A stretch of DNA of 64,000 nucleotides from Lysinibacillus sp. BPa_S21 (GCF_023337795.1 NZ_JALIRS010000004.1:1-64000); one strand, 5' to 3'. Shown: positions 47,720 through 57,253, numbered from the stretch's first letter. Translations and numbers: made by a program. Notes: a model not told the origin generated them from the letters alone.

Positions 47720-48208
47720 ATGATTCAAGTGAAAAAACTACTAATCATTGGCTCAGTAATTGTTTTGTTATTTGCGGTAATTATTGTGCTAACAAAAGTC
47801 TCGAACAATAGCAAATTAGAAAACGCAGAGAAACTTTATGGCGACAAAGAACTAAAACAAGAAACAATTGATCAATTGGATGATAAAAATTACCAAAATA
47901 TTATGTTACCTGACGAACTTGAAAAAAAATTAAAAGCTGGGGAAGATGTAAATGCTTATTTTTTCAGTCCAATATGCGTGCACTGTAAAGCTTTTACACC
48001 TGAGTTAATGCCGATTGCTAAGGAGCTTGGCGTTGATATTGCTCAATTAAATGTGTATGAATACGATGAATTATGGCAAAAGTATAATGTCACAAAAACA
48101 CCAACTTTCATTCGCTTTGAAGGTGGTAAAGAGGTACAACGTTTTGAAGGTGCCTTACCAGAAAAAGATTTGCGTACATTTTTAAATAAAGAAGTATTAA
48201 AAAAATAA
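47720..48208 (+). CDS. Membrane-anchored thioredoxin-like protein
   Basis: 162 aa. N-terminal transmembrane anchor (residues 6-27), then a thioredoxin fold outside with redox motif Cys-Val-His-Cys (FSPICVHCKAF, near residues 87-90) and cis-Pro region TKTPTFIRF. Likely an extracytoplasmic thiol-disulfide oxidoreductase (BdbA-like) acting on secreted proteins. AAGGAGGAAC is very close to ATG 47720 (3 nt); GTG 47729 is an alternative start. Followed by a terminator. Confidence 0.85.
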   Translation: MIQVKKLLIIGSVIVLLFAVIIVLTKVSNNSKLENAEKLYGDKELKQETIDQLDDKNYQNIMLPDELEKKLKAGEDVNAYFFSPICVHCKAFTPELMPIAKELGVDIAQLNVYEYDELWQKYNVTKTPTFIRFEGGKEVQRFEGALPEKDLRTFLNKEVLKK

Positions 48209-48218
48209 GGTATGCTGA

Positions 48219-48253
48219 GACTGAATCAAATATTATTTTGATCAGTCTTTTTT
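48219..48253 (+). terminator. Terminator after thioredoxin-like gene
   Basis: GACTGAATCAAA / TTGATCAGTC stem then TTTTTTAA. Confidence 0.75.
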
Positions 48254-48306
48254 AATTTTGGTGTATACTAAATATACTGAAGAGTTGTACATTGGAGGAA
48301 TATTGA

Positions 48307-49008
48307 ATGACGATGGATGATTATTTTTATAATGGTGAGCTAATGAAGTGCTATGAGGCAGCTAAGCAAGTTACAGATGAAAAAGAGAAAGCGTTAGCTG
48401 ATAAATATATTAAATTATTAGAAGAGTATGATTTTGCTAGTTATCCAAAGCCTACAATGGGCGTTGAAACTCAACATGCTGAACGAGCGGATGAGAGCTA
48501 TCCTGAATCCGATGCCGTCGTCGAAATTCGTGCAATCAAGGATGAGGCAGAGTTTGCTAAACGTATTAAAGAGCTAGAGGATGTAGCAACAAAGGGTACT
48601 CCAAATGAAAAGGCCCATTCATTTTTTACACAGGGTGAATTGTTTTTGTTTGCCCATCATTACAACGAGAGTGTCCATTGTTTTAAACAAGCAGTCAAAG
48701 AAAATCCTAACAAGGCGTTATATTGGGGCATCACAGGTCAAACGATGCATCGCTTTGGATGGATGCCCTTCGATGCACTTGGCTACTTAGAACAAGCTAT
48801 AAACTTAGATCCAAAAAATGCGCGTTGGAAATGGAATAAAGCACTTGTTCTGATTCAATTAGCGAAGGATTTGCAAATGGCGCCGTTTATAGCAAATGCT
48901 GCGATTATTTTAGAAGAAGCAATAGCTGATTGTGGCGAACATCAGCGTTCATTAAAAGATGCTATCCAAAATACAATCGATAATATGGATAGTTATGTAT
49001 TTTCATAA
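48307..49008 (+). CDS. TPR-repeat protein
   Basis: 233 aa, soluble and acidic. Two clear tetratricopeptide units in the C-terminal half: SFFTQGELFLFAHHYNESVH with CFKQAVKENP, and FDALGYLEQAINLDPKNARW. The N-terminal half (FYNGELMKCYEAAKQVTDEK) may be a diverged helical repeat. Likely a protein-interaction scaffold; partner unknown. GGAGGAATATTGA precedes ATG 48307. Confidence 0.8.
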   Translation: MTMDDYFYNGELMKCYEAAKQVTDEKEKALADKYIKLLEEYDFASYPKPTMGVETQHAERADESYPESDAVVEIRAIKDEAEFAKRIKELEDVATKGTPNEKAHSFFTQGELFLFAHHYNESVHCFKQAVKENPNKALYWGITGQTMHRFGWMPFDALGYLEQAINLDPKNARWKWNKALVLIQLAKDLQMAPFIANAAIILEEAIADCGEHQRSLKDAIQNTIDNMDSYVFS

Positions 49009-49014
49009 GATATA

Positions 49015-49048
49015 AGATGTCTCAATGAGTTGAGGCGTCTTTTTTTTG
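49015..49048 (+). terminator. Terminator after TPR gene
   Basis: AGATGTCTCAA / TTGAGGCGTCT stem then TTTTTTTT. The rest of 49049-49442 is AT-rich; 49069-49125 resembles a decayed inverted module M / R1 fragment. No c-di-GMP riboswitch motif was found before the EAL gene. Confidence 0.85.
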
Positions 49049-49442
49049 TGCTGAAATCTGACGTTTGCGCTCCGCTTTCTCGTTTGCTGCTCTCGGCCAT
49101 TCCGGTTTTGCATGTTGCCTTAAGTCATACCTAACATTGTGATGAAGATGCTCGGTAAAACGGAATAAACAATTTTTTATGAGTTGAGCTTGTTTTTTTG
49201 TAATTTATCTCTATTTCTATTCGGTTTTGAGTTTTGATTGAAAAGTCGATATTTCATGGTAATCTTATAGTATAATTATTCCAAATTTCCTAGCCGAATT
49301 AAAGATTTGGAAGGGAATTCAAGAGTTTGTTTGATATAGTTTGTTATTTTTCAAGAACTATATAATCAATACGATTTTTGTTGAATAGGATCATCCATAT
49401 ATCTGAGAAAATATGTTTGAATCAAAGGAGGGTAGTTGGAAA

Positions 49443-51620
49443 ATGTGGGGATTTAATGAGGATTTTCCGTTTGTGCGAAAAGGCATTCAATTCATGCTAG
49501 TATCAATAATTTTCTTAATCATAATTGGATTAGGAAGTGATGAATTTTATGGAGTAATGGGTAAGAACAACTATGTTACGATTCATTTATTGATGGAAAT
49601 ACTCATTATTGTGGTGACGATGTCAATTTCGATTCAGACATGGTTAATATCACCATTTATTTTATCAAATAGAGGCCTGTATGTTGGGGCATTGTTTTTA
49701 ACATTTAGCTTCATCGAAATAGCACATGCACTCACCTATAAGGGAATGCCTTTCTTCATTACCGAAAGTACACCGTATGCGGCAACTTGGTTTTATATGT
49801 TCGGTCGATTACTATTATCGATTGGTTCTCTTTTTATTTATTTTATCAAGGAGAAGGAAATCAAATTAATTGATCGCTGGTTCATTTATAGTTTGCCATT
49901 CGTAATAACCATTAGTTGTTTTGTCGTTCTCTATGCTCCTACGCCTGTTTTGCCACCTCTTATGATCGAAGGGGAAGGTCCTACTAATTTAAAAAATACT
50001 TTACAATATATAGCTATAACGCTTCAAATGGTGATTATGGTTCTATTGCTTAAAAATTTTAAGAAAGCACCAAAAATTATATTTTTGCTATTAGGTAGTT
50101 CGATTTATTTAATATTGAGTGATATACTTTTTACTATTTATCTAGATGTTTATGATATTAAAAACTTTATAGGACATATTTTTGAGTTAGGTGCATTTTA
50201 TCTTTTATTTAGAGCTATTTATTATTCTTCTATCGAAAAACCATTTCAGCAGTTAGTGGCTACACAAGCGCATTTAGAAAATTCTCGTGAAAAGATGCAT
50301 TTTATGGCTTACCATAATGAGATTACGAATTTACCAAATGAACGTTTTTTAATGGAATCATTAAAAAGGGATTTATACATAGCTAATTCACAAAAGGCAA
50401 TTCTTGCTATCGGTATAGAAAGAATTGCTGCTATTAAAGCGTCTTTAGGTAGCACCTATGCAGACCAAATGATAAGTTTAATCGCGCAAAGGTTGAAAAG
50501 TGTTTTACCAGAGAAATATTTGCTATGCATGTTGCGAGAAGATTATTTTGTTGTTTATATAGATGAGGTGAGCAATACCCAACAATTGACCCAGCTCAGT
50601 CAACAGCTTCAATTAGTCATGGAAGAAACTTTTCAAATTCAACATTTTTCTTTAAATAGTCAATTAAATATAGGTATTGCTTTATTTCCAACAGATTCTC
50701 ATAGGGAAGAGGAGCTTATTAGATTTGCGCTTTATGCTATGCATGAAGCTCAGAAAACACCAACACGTATACGATTTTATGAGTCTTCATTATCACATGA
50801 AACGACTGAACGACTTTTATTAGAAAATGATTTACATGATGCTTTAGATAATCAAGAGCTTTTTTTAGAATATCAACCGCAACTTGATTTACGTACGGGT
50901 CAAATTAAGTCGGTAGAGGCTTTAGTCAGATGGCAGCATCCTAAAAAGGGTTGGATTTCTCCGGGGGTTTTCATTCCAATTGCTGAGGAATCTGGATTAA
51001 TTATTCCAATAGGACAATGGGTTCTAGAAACAGCGTGTAAACAAGTAAAGAGTTGGGAAGCTGCAGGATTGCCACCGATTAAAGTAGCGGTCAATCTATC
51101 ACTAGGTCAACTTTTTCAGCAAAATTTAGTTGAAATAATTCATCATGTTCTTGAGAAGACACAATTAGAGCCAAAATATTTGCAGCTAGAGATAACGGAA
51201 AGTATGACGATCCATATTGATCATATGACGATGATTTTACACAAATTGAAGGCCCTTGGGGTTACGATTGCAGTTGATGATTTTGGGACGGGCTATTCAT
51301 CCTTATCTTATTTGAAGGATTTCCCTATAGACTGTTTGAAAATTGATCGGTCTTTCGTTCAGAAAATACAATCGAATACTACAGATAAGGCATTAGTTGA
51401 CATGATTCTTTCTATGGCAAAGCATCTACAGTTAAAGGTAGTTGCGGAAGGAATAGAAGAGGTAGAACAGCTATCCTATCTATTAGAAAGTCAATGTGAT
51501 ACTGTACAGGGCTTCTTATTTAGTAAACCTGTACCTCCAAATATATTACTTGAGAACTATCAAACGCTTCACAATGATGCAAAAAATATTTTAGATTCAA
51601 TTACTGCTTCTAAAGTATAA
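49443..51620 (+). CDS. MASE-GGDEF-EAL protein, probable c-di-GMP phosphodiesterase
   Basis: About 725 aa. The N-terminal membrane sensor has seven or eight helices (about 15-270, MASE3-like with FIEIAHALTYKGMPFF). A degenerate GGDEF domain follows (about 290-440; REDYF replaces GGDEF, so no cyclase activity is expected), then an EAL domain (about 455-710) with key motifs EALVRW, NLS, EITES, DDFGTGYSSL, KIDRSFV, VAEGIE and QGFLFSKP intact. ATG 49443 follows AAAGGAGGG. The window's second c-di-GMP-hydrolase candidate besides the HD-GYP protein. Confidence 0.92.
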   Translation: MWGFNEDFPFVRKGIQFMLVSIIFLIIIGLGSDEFYGVMGKNNYVTIHLLMEILIIVVTMSISIQTWLISPFILSNRGLYVGALFLTFSFIEIAHALTYKGMPFFITESTPYAATWFYMFGRLLLSIGSLFIYFIKEKEIKLIDRWFIYSLPFVITISCFVVLYAPTPVLPPLMIEGEGPTNLKNTLQYIAITLQMVIMVLLLKNFKKAPKIIFLLLGSSIYLILSDILFTIYLDVYDIKNFIGHIFELGAFYLLFRAIYYSSIEKPFQQLVATQAHLENSREKMHFMAYHNEITNLPNERFLMESLKRDLYIANSQKAILAIGIERIAAIKASLGSTYADQMISLIAQRLKSVLPEKYLLCMLREDYFVVYIDEVSNTQQLTQLSQQLQLVMEETFQIQHFSLNSQLNIGIALFPTDSHREEELIRFALYAMHEAQKTPTRIRFYESSLSHETTERLLLENDLHDALDNQELFLEYQPQLDLRTGQIKSVEALVRWQHPKKGWISPGVFIPIAEESGLIIPIGQWVLETACKQVKSWEAAGLPPIKVAVNLSLGQLFQQNLVEIIHHVLEKTQLEPKYLQLEITESMTIHIDHMTMILHKLKALGVTIAVDDFGTGYSSLSYLKDFPIDCLKIDRSFVQKIQSNTTDKALVDMILSMAKHLQLKVVAEGIEEVEQLSYLLESQCDTVQGFLFSKPVPPNILLENYQTLHNDAKNILDSITASKV

Positions 51621-51630
51621 AGAGTTCAAG

Positions 51631-51674
51631 AAACATCCTTGTTTCATTTTATGATGAAACAAGGATGTTTTTTG
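51631..51674 (+). terminator. Terminator after EAL gene
   Basis: AAACATCCTTGTTTCAT / ATGAAACAAGGATGTTT stem then TTTTG. Confidence 0.93.
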
Positions 51675-51796
51675 TTAGCGATGTAATTCTAGGACAGCCT
51701 ACATCGCAGACCTAATCGTTACCCGTTTCTTTATATTCTACAATCATGATATGATAGTGGGGAAATGATATGTAGAAATAAAGGACGGGTTTTTTC

Positions 51797-52351
51797 ATGG
51801 CACAAGAAGCGGCAAATAAATTTATTGAAAAAGTATGTAACCATTTAGTGCGCAATATGAATATTACTAAGGTTGAGGAGCACTTTAAAGAGGCATTAGA
51901 GATACAGCGTAATTCAGCACAATCTCAAGTTGATTTTTGGGATAAATTAATGATTAACATGCTGTATTTTACTGAGAATGAGCAAGTTTGGGAAAAAGAA
52001 TTTTTGAAGATGCTCGAAAAGAAAGAGTGGTTAAAGACTTCTGTACTTGAGGAAGAGCTTTTAATGCATCAAATGCGAATTCGTCAGCAAGTTGCGGAAC
52101 AAATGGATGCTGCTAAAGAATTGTTTCATAAGCAGTATGTGGCAGACAATATGACAGAGGAAGATATTGTTTACGATTATGCTTATAGCTCTGCTGGACA
52201 TTCCATGCGCGTAGATTTATTAACGGTACTTGTCTCTACACCGGAGCAATCAAAAGTGCTATTTAATGCAGATCCACAGGAAACGATCCGCATAATTAAC
52301 GGCTATATAGCTTATCATACTGACGGGATTATTAATAAAGTGAAACTTTAA
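51797..52351 (+). CDS. Conserved helical protein, unknown function
   Basis: 184 aa, no signal or membrane segment, highly charged and mostly helical (FIEKVCNHLVRNMNITKVEE, LLMHQMRIRQQVAEQMDAAK). No family recognised. The RBS is weak (AAGGACGGG). Monocistronic between the EAL gene and an R1 remnant. Confidence 0.75.
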   Translation: MAQEAANKFIEKVCNHLVRNMNITKVEEHFKEALEIQRNSAQSQVDFWDKLMINMLYFTENEQVWEKEFLKMLEKKEWLKTSVLEEELLMHQMRIRQQVAEQMDAAKELFHKQYVADNMTEEDIVYDYAYSSAGHSMRVDLLTVLVSTPEQSKVLFNADPQETIRIINGYIAYHTDGIINKVKL

Positions 52352-52410
52352 TCAGTAGGAGGCTTTATGTCTGCGGGATAAACAACATTAATCTAGTTTG
52401 CAGTTATATA

Positions 52411-52520
52411 AGTTGATTGCAGTCCCTAGGAGCGAGCCGATAGAGGAACGAAGGCTAAAAGTATACGTTCTATACGTATCCTTTCTATCCATTAAGTGCT
52501 TGCGTGGAGCTTTCGTACAT
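52411..52520 (+). repeat. Decayed R1 repeat
   Basis: GTTGATTGCAGTCCCTAGGA, then GAGGAACGAAGGCTAAAAGT and GTGGAGCTTTCG; it aligns with the internal block of the long R1 at 39574. An inverted pair TATACGTTC / TATACGTATCC sits in the middle. Confidence 0.55.
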
Positions 52521-52626
52521 AAAAAATCGTGTTCTAATGTCTTAACACGAAGCAATCCTGTTTTTGTCTAGATATTATTTGCAGTATAATAAGGTGACAC
52601 TAAGTTAACCTGAAAGGAATTTTTAA

Positions 52627-53280
52627 ATGAATACACCATTTACTTTTAAACATACACAACCAACAAATATGGATCCAAATAAAAAATATCCAGCGATTTT
52701 TTTACTGCATGGAATGGGTAGTAATGAAGATGATTTACCACAATTAGTGCAGGACTTTAAAGAGCAATGTCATATCATTAGTTTACGTGGACCTATTTCG
52801 CAAAAACCTGGCTATGCTTTTTTCACAATCCAAGATATCGGTAAACCAGACCGTGAAATTTTCGATAAAGTGTTAATTGCTCTACAACGATTTGTACTAG
52901 AGGCAATTGATGAATATCAAATTGATCCACATAAAGTGTACATGCTTGGATTCAGTCAAGGCGCAGTTTTGGCACAGTCACTTGCTTTTGTAATGGGCAA
53001 TTTAATTACAGGAATAGTGGCATTAAGTGGCTACACGCCAAAATTCGTGACAGAGGAATATGCAATTCGCTCCGTCAATCATTTACATGCATTTATTTCT
53101 CATGGTGATTATGATTATGTTATCCCATCACAATGGGGCGCTGAAAGTAAAGAAATATTTGAGCAATTTGGTGCTACTGTGACATTTAAACAGTATCCAG
53201 ATGGGCATGGTGTTACACCAGAAAATCTACGTGATCTAACTGCATTTTTAGCACAGGAATTACAAGATACTATTCAATGA
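52627..53280 (+). CDS. Alpha/beta hydrolase, carboxylesterase/phospholipase family
   Basis: 217 aa. Oxyanion region FLLHGMGSNEDDL; nucleophile elbow GFSQGA (Ser near residue 120); acid and His in SHGDYDYVIPSQWG and PDGHGVTPEN. Small esterase related to acyl-protein thioesterase / YtpA-like hydrolases; the substrate is unknown. AAAGGAATTTTTAA precedes ATG 52627. Confidence 0.88.
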   Translation: MNTPFTFKHTQPTNMDPNKKYPAIFLLHGMGSNEDDLPQLVQDFKEQCHIISLRGPISQKPGYAFFTIQDIGKPDREIFDKVLIALQRFVLEAIDEYQIDPHKVYMLGFSQGAVLAQSLAFVMGNLITGIVALSGYTPKFVTEEYAIRSVNHLHAFISHGDYDYVIPSQWGAESKEIFEQFGATVTFKQYPDGHGVTPENLRDLTAFLAQELQDTIQ

Positions 53281-53372
53281 AAACAAAATGGTCAAGGAAA
53301 TCTTTGTGGAGTTGTGGCGCTTAAAAACCATAATTTAAAGTACCATGCCAGAAGATATATGCTATGTGAAGT

Positions 53373-53496
53373 GGTTGATTGGAGTGGAGATTGGGCGACT
53401 CCTCGGGGATTAGCGTCACAGATGAGACCCTGCAGCGAAGCGAAGCGGCTCATCGGACGCCCCCAGGAAAGCGCCCAGTCGGAACGGAAATCAACC
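53373..53496 (+). repeat. R1 repeat, compact copy
   Basis: 124 bp from GGTTGATTGGAGTGG to CGGAAATCAACC, without module M inserts. Flanking arms (AAAGTACCATGCCA left; AGAGCCATACT and TAGTTTTTAAC right) match those at 18417-18549. The open frame 53314-53550 across it is not a gene. Confidence 0.85.
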
Positions 53497-53570
53497 CCTC
53501 ATTTTGCCGAAGAGCCATACTATATTAAAACCTTAATTTCATTAACATAATAGTTTTTAACCAACATAAA

Positions 53571-53603
53571 AAACCGAGACATGCAGGATGTCTCGGTTTC
53601 ATT
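53571..53603. terminator. Terminator between the R1 arm and proC
   Basis: AAACCGAGACAT / TGTCTCGGTTT stem with A-run before and CATTTTATT after; ends proC on the minus strand. Confidence 0.88.
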
Positions 53604-53628
53604 TTATTCTTTACTATTCATTCAAGAC

Positions 53629-54429
53629 CTATTTTGATAAGCTTCGATCTTTGTTAGTCACGGCAGCTACGGCATCGTGAATCGTTGTTTCAAAATGGTT
53701 ACTTTGTAATGAGGACACACCTTGAATAGTTGTCCCTCCCGGTGAGCATACCTGATCAACAAGTGCCCAAGGGTGTTCCTGAGATTTGATAATCATTTTT
53801 GCACTGCCGAGTACTGCATTTGCCGCAATATCAAGCGCCATGCTTTTTGGCATTCCTTCACGTACAGCTGCACGTGCTAATGCGTCGATATACATATAGG
53901 TGAATGCAGGTGAAGCACCACCAATCGTTGTAAATATGGAAAATAAGTGTTCGGGTACCTCGATTATTGTACCGACTGTTTCAAACAGTGAGATGACATG
54001 CTGAAGATGTGCATCTAATACTGTCTCACTTGCTGTAAAGCAGCTAGTGGAAGCACCGATAAGCGCATTAATGTTTGGCATTACACGAATAATAGGTGTA
54101 ACTTCAGATAAATAACCTTGGAAATATGAAACATTTTTACCTGCAGCTATGGAAACAATGACATGCTTGTCTTGTAAATGCTTTTTCACTTCAGGTAAAA
54201 CATCTGGTAACATTTGGGGTTTGACACCGAGGATAATGATGTCACAATTCGACATAATATCTTCAATAGAGCTTGCTGCCTGAATGCCGTAAGAGGTTGC
54301 TAATTTTGTTGTTTTTGCTTTGGTACGATTATAGCCATAAATAAAAGTAGGATCAAAATCTCCGCTTTTACACATTCCTTTAATAATGGCCGTAGTCATA
54401 TTACCAAGGCCGATAAATCCGTATTTCAC
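53629..54429 (-). CDS. proC: Pyrroline-5-carboxylate reductase
   Basis: 266 aa, last step of proline synthesis (P5C to proline with NAD(P)H). N-terminal Rossmann loop GFIGLGNMTTAII and C-terminal PGGTTIQGVSSLQ signature. Bacillales have several paralogues (ProG, ProH, ProI), not resolved here. GTG start at 54429 behind AAGGAGTG. Divergent from ctaB with 329 bp between (AT-rich, promoters only). Confidence 0.93.
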   Translation of the reverse strand: MKYGFIGLGNMTTAIIKGMCKSGDFDPTFIYGYNRTKAKTTKLATSYGIQAASSIEDIMSNCDIIILGVKPQMLPDVLPEVKKHLQDKHVIVSIAAGKNVSYFQGYLSEVTPIIRVMPNINALIGASTSCFTASETVLDAHLQHVISLFETVGTIIEVPEHLFSIFTTIGGASPAFTYMYIDALARAAVREGMPKSMALDIAANAVLGSAKMIIKSQEHPWALVDQVCSPGGTTIQGVSSLQSNHFETTIHDAVAAVTNKDRSLSK

Positions 54430-54758
54430 GTGGTAGACACTCCTTCATATAGTTAAAACATACACCTTAGTATAGAGTAGATTGTTTTACTTGAATAGTA
54501 ATATGCAAAGAATCAAGCCAATAAGGTTCAAATTCGCGGCAGTCGGTGGTATCATAGAAGATGTTGTGAATGAACGTGTATCTCTATTTTTCATTAGGTT
54601 GAATATAAAGAATAAAGAAAATCATGTACTTTATGTGAACATTGAGACAGACTCTATCTAAAAGAGGTAGAATAATAATTTGGTACGTCTAATGCAAAAT
54701 TTGTCGCTTTCTAATGGTAAAGCGTGTAGAAATTAAGAGAGAAAAGGAATTAAGATGA
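54430..54758. other. Intergenic region proC-ctaB
   Basis: 329 bp between divergent genes; AT-rich, no repeat copy or supported gene. It should contain both promoters. Confidence 0.4.
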
Positions 54759-55709
54759 ATGGAACAAAATCTAAAAACGGAGCATAAACCACAAACTTCC
54801 GAGAAGTCATTGGAAAAGTCTTCACGCTCTTCTATTTTAGCGCAGACAGTGAAAACAGGAATCATTAAATCCAATTTAATTCCTATGTGGGCTGGTTTAA
54901 CGCTAGGTATGTACAAAAATAAAATGACTTTCGTAGAGAATATACCTGAAATTATTTTCGCAACGATTGGTTCAGCACTTGTTATTGGTGCTGCTGGAGC
55001 ATTTAATAATGTGTACGACCGCGACATTGATTCTGTGATGCCTCGTACGCAAAGTCGACCAACTGTAACTGGTGAAATGTCAGCTAAATCAGCACTAATT
55101 TTAGCTTTTGCCATGCTTATTATCGGGGCATCTGTGTTGGCTCTTGCTTCACCACTAGCTGCTGGATTTGGTCTCTTAGGAGTATTTTTATATGTAGTAC
55201 CTTATACAATGTGGACAAAACGACATACGATTTATAACACGGAAGTTGGGAGTATAGGAGGGGCGATTCCAGCGTACATTGGCTGGGCGGCAGTTTCTTC
55301 TGATATTACACACCCTGCAATACTCGGCCTGTTTTTAGTGATGGTCATTTGGCAGATGCCACACTTCTATGCCATTGCTATTCGTAAGCACGCTGATTAC
55401 GAAGCGGCTAACGTTCCAATGCTTCCAGTTGTAAAAGGGATGCGTCGTACTTATTATCAAACGAACTTTTATTTAATCTTATTAATATTATCAAGCTTTT
55501 TATTTGGCACTTTAAGTGTTGGCATTATGCTTGTTGCTTTATTGCTAAGCATTGCATGGCTTGTGATGAGTATTTACGGTTACCATAGTAATAAAGATCA
55601 AATAAAGTGGGCGACAAAAATGTTTGTTTTCTCACTTATCCATATGACCATTTTATTTACAACGGTTATCGTGTACTCTTTAGTAGGTGTTATTTTTAAA
55701 TTGTATTAG
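54759..55709 (+). CDS. ctaB: Protoheme IX farnesyltransferase (heme O synthase)
   Basis: 316-aa UbiA-family prenyltransferase with about nine transmembrane helices. Asp-rich motifs NNVYDRDIDSVMPRT near residue 85 and YTMWTKRHTIYNTEVGS near 150 bind farnesyl diphosphate and heme. It supplies heme O/A for terminal oxidases, as CccA supplies electrons to them. The genes for cytochrome oxidase itself are not in the window, so this is a detached paralogue or locus. AAAAGGAATTAAG precedes ATG. Confidence 0.93.
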   Translation: MEQNLKTEHKPQTSEKSLEKSSRSSILAQTVKTGIIKSNLIPMWAGLTLGMYKNKMTFVENIPEIIFATIGSALVIGAAGAFNNVYDRDIDSVMPRTQSRPTVTGEMSAKSALILAFAMLIIGASVLALASPLAAGFGLLGVFLYVVPYTMWTKRHTIYNTEVGSIGGAIPAYIGWAAVSSDITHPAILGLFLVMVIWQMPHFYAIAIRKHADYEAANVPMLPVVKGMRRTYYQTNFYLILLILSSFLFGTLSVGIMLVALLLSIAWLVMSIYGYHSNKDQIKWATKMFVFSLIHMTILFTTVIVYSLVGVIFKLY

Positions 55710-55716
55710 AAATCGC

Positions 55717-55759
55717 GAAAAGCCAACAGGTTATTCTACACTTGTTGGCTTTTCCTTTT
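55717..55759. terminator. Bidirectional terminator ctaB / phosphatase
   Basis: AAAAGCCAACA / TGTTGGCTTTT stem with TCCTTTTCC after; the right arm overlaps the 3' end of the phosphatase gene. Confidence 0.88.
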
Positions 55760-56465
55760 CCACCGAGATAATTTGACGACTTGGCCATTCTATTGCGTGT
55801 AACTGACCTCCAAAAACAGCTCCACCATCTATACCAATGATATTATTTTCACCAAAATAGACACTGTAATTTGTTGGATTCTGGTGAAGTCTATAGGTAG
55901 GTGTATGGCCAAAGATTACAGTTTTCTCGCCTTGATAACCTACATGAAATTCTTCGCGAATCCATAAAAATTGCAAAGGATCGGTGTCTGCCAAAGCTAC
56001 TCCAGGAACAACACCGCCATGTACAAAAACGGCATCCTCTAATTCGATATAAGTAGCAAAAGTTTCAATAAGCTGTAAATGTTCTTCTAGCTTTGGTAAG
56101 GTCTGAATAAAGCTAGGTAGAGTATCATTTTCAATAGCTTCCGTAAAATCGTCTAACTGATAACCATAGCTCGCGAGTGTTGCTTCGCCACCGCAAAGTG
56201 CTACCCAATGATTCCATGGTTTAGGAAGGCCAGAGCGACATGCTTTTAGCATAATAGCTTCATGATTTCCTAGTAAGACACGTGCACCTTTTCCTTGTAA
56301 TTCTCCCACTAAGTTTAAAACGCCACAAGATGCAGGCCCTCGATCAATATAATCGCCAAGTAAAAATAGCTGATCTAGCGAAGTATCATAATTAGCTTTT
56401 AATAATAATTCTTCAAAAAGTTCTATTTCTCCATGTATATCACTAATTGCTAGTATTCGATCCAT
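55731..56465 (-). CDS. Metallophosphoesterase, Ser/Thr phosphatase (PPP) type
   Basis: 244 aa. Dinuclear metal motifs SDIHGE near residue 8, GDYIDRGP near 37, GNHEAIM near 66, VHGGV near 150 and FGHTPT near 185. Length and order fit bacterial PPP-type phosphatases such as PrpE/ApaH relatives; protein phosphatase or diadenosine tetraphosphatase activity cannot be separated here. ATG 56465 follows AAAGGATG. Confidence 0.88.
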   Translation of the reverse strand: MDRILAISDIHGEIELFEELLLKANYDTSLDQLFLLGDYIDRGPASCGVLNLVGELQGKGARVLLGNHEAIMLKACRSGLPKPWNHWVALCGGEATLASYGYQLDDFTEAIENDTLPSFIQTLPKLEEHLQLIETFATYIELEDAVFVHGGVVPGVALADTDPLQFLWIREEFHVGYQGEKTVIFGHTPTYRLHQNPTNYSVYFGENNIIGIDGGAVFGGQLHAIEWPSRQIISVEKEKPTSVE

Positions 56466-56770
56466 AAAAGAGCATCCTTTCCAGTATTAGAGAACTACTA
56501 ATAAGTATAGAGAATAGTTTTACAAATATCGACTAATGTAACTTTTAACCATATATTTGATTGTAATGTTATCACAACATATAAAGGTTTCTAGTTATTC
56601 TTTATCATATGACGAAATGATTCCATTTCTGTATTCGTTCGTCTAAAGTGTTGGGAATAGATGTGGAATTTGCTACAGCTTGCTATTCAGCTAACGAAGC
56701 AGTTTGGTGAAGTTAGGTTTTTGAAACTTTAATCAAAAATCAATGTCTAAATAGTAAAGGGGGAGAAAAT
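56466..56770. other. Intergenic region
   Basis: 305 bp, AT-rich, between divergent genes. No repeat, RNA motif or gene supported. Confidence 0.4.
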
Positions 56771-57253
56771 TTGAAAAGAATTTTTATCGTATTGGCGGTC
56801 ATTAGTTTTGTATTAGTCGGTTGTTCCGAAGAACTAGACGATCAAACAAGAGAACCGACAACTGACTGGGAACAAACAATATACGGAACTGTCAACAACC
56901 TTGAGGGAGTAACGATGATTGTAAAGGAAGGAACGGTCACTTCTACTGGATTGACGGTGACATTTGAGAATAACTACAACAAGCAAATTATCTATGGTGA
57001 ATATTATTTGTTGGAAAAGAAAATCAAGGGGAAATGGTACCAAGTTCCATTTGCCTTTGATGGGAACCCCGCTTTTAATGATATTGGCTATAGCTTGGAT
57101 TCTTCGGTTGCTAAGGAATGGCAAGTGAAGTGGGAGGGGCTCTATGGAAGTATAGATCACGGTGAATACCGAATAGTGAAAGAAATGCTGGATTTTAGAA
57201 ACGCTGGGGGCTATGACAAGTATCATTTGACAGCGGAGTTTACAGTTGATTAA
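56771..57253 (+). CDS. Lipoprotein with Ig-like domain
   Basis: 160 aa. Signal sequence with lipobox VLVGC (Cys18). The mature part is beta-rich: GTVTSTGLTVTFENNYNKQI, YGEYYLLEKKIKGKWYQVP and GEYRIVKEML, as in Bacillales Ig-like-domain proteins that recur beside signalling or resistance genes. TTG start behind GGGGGAGAAAAT. Role unknown. Confidence 0.75.
   Translation: MKRIFIVLAVISFVLVGCSEELDDQTREPTTDWEQTIYGTVNNLEGVTMIVKEGTVTSTGLTVTFENNYNKQIIYGEYYLLEKKIKGKWYQVPFAFDGNPAFNDIGYSLDSSVAKEWQVKWEGLYGSIDHGEYRIVKEMLDFRNAGGYDKYHLTAEFTVD

Noticed and set aside
49049-49442. c-di-GMP riboswitch before the EAL gene
   Set aside because: The conserved GEMM core (GGGCAAACC and GACGCAAAG-type blocks) is absent. 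The AAAGCCTCCGG in R2 repeats is only a partial resemblance.
53314-53550. 78-aa open frame (and 39578-39856)
   Set aside because: Both coincide with R1 copies and have no SD.
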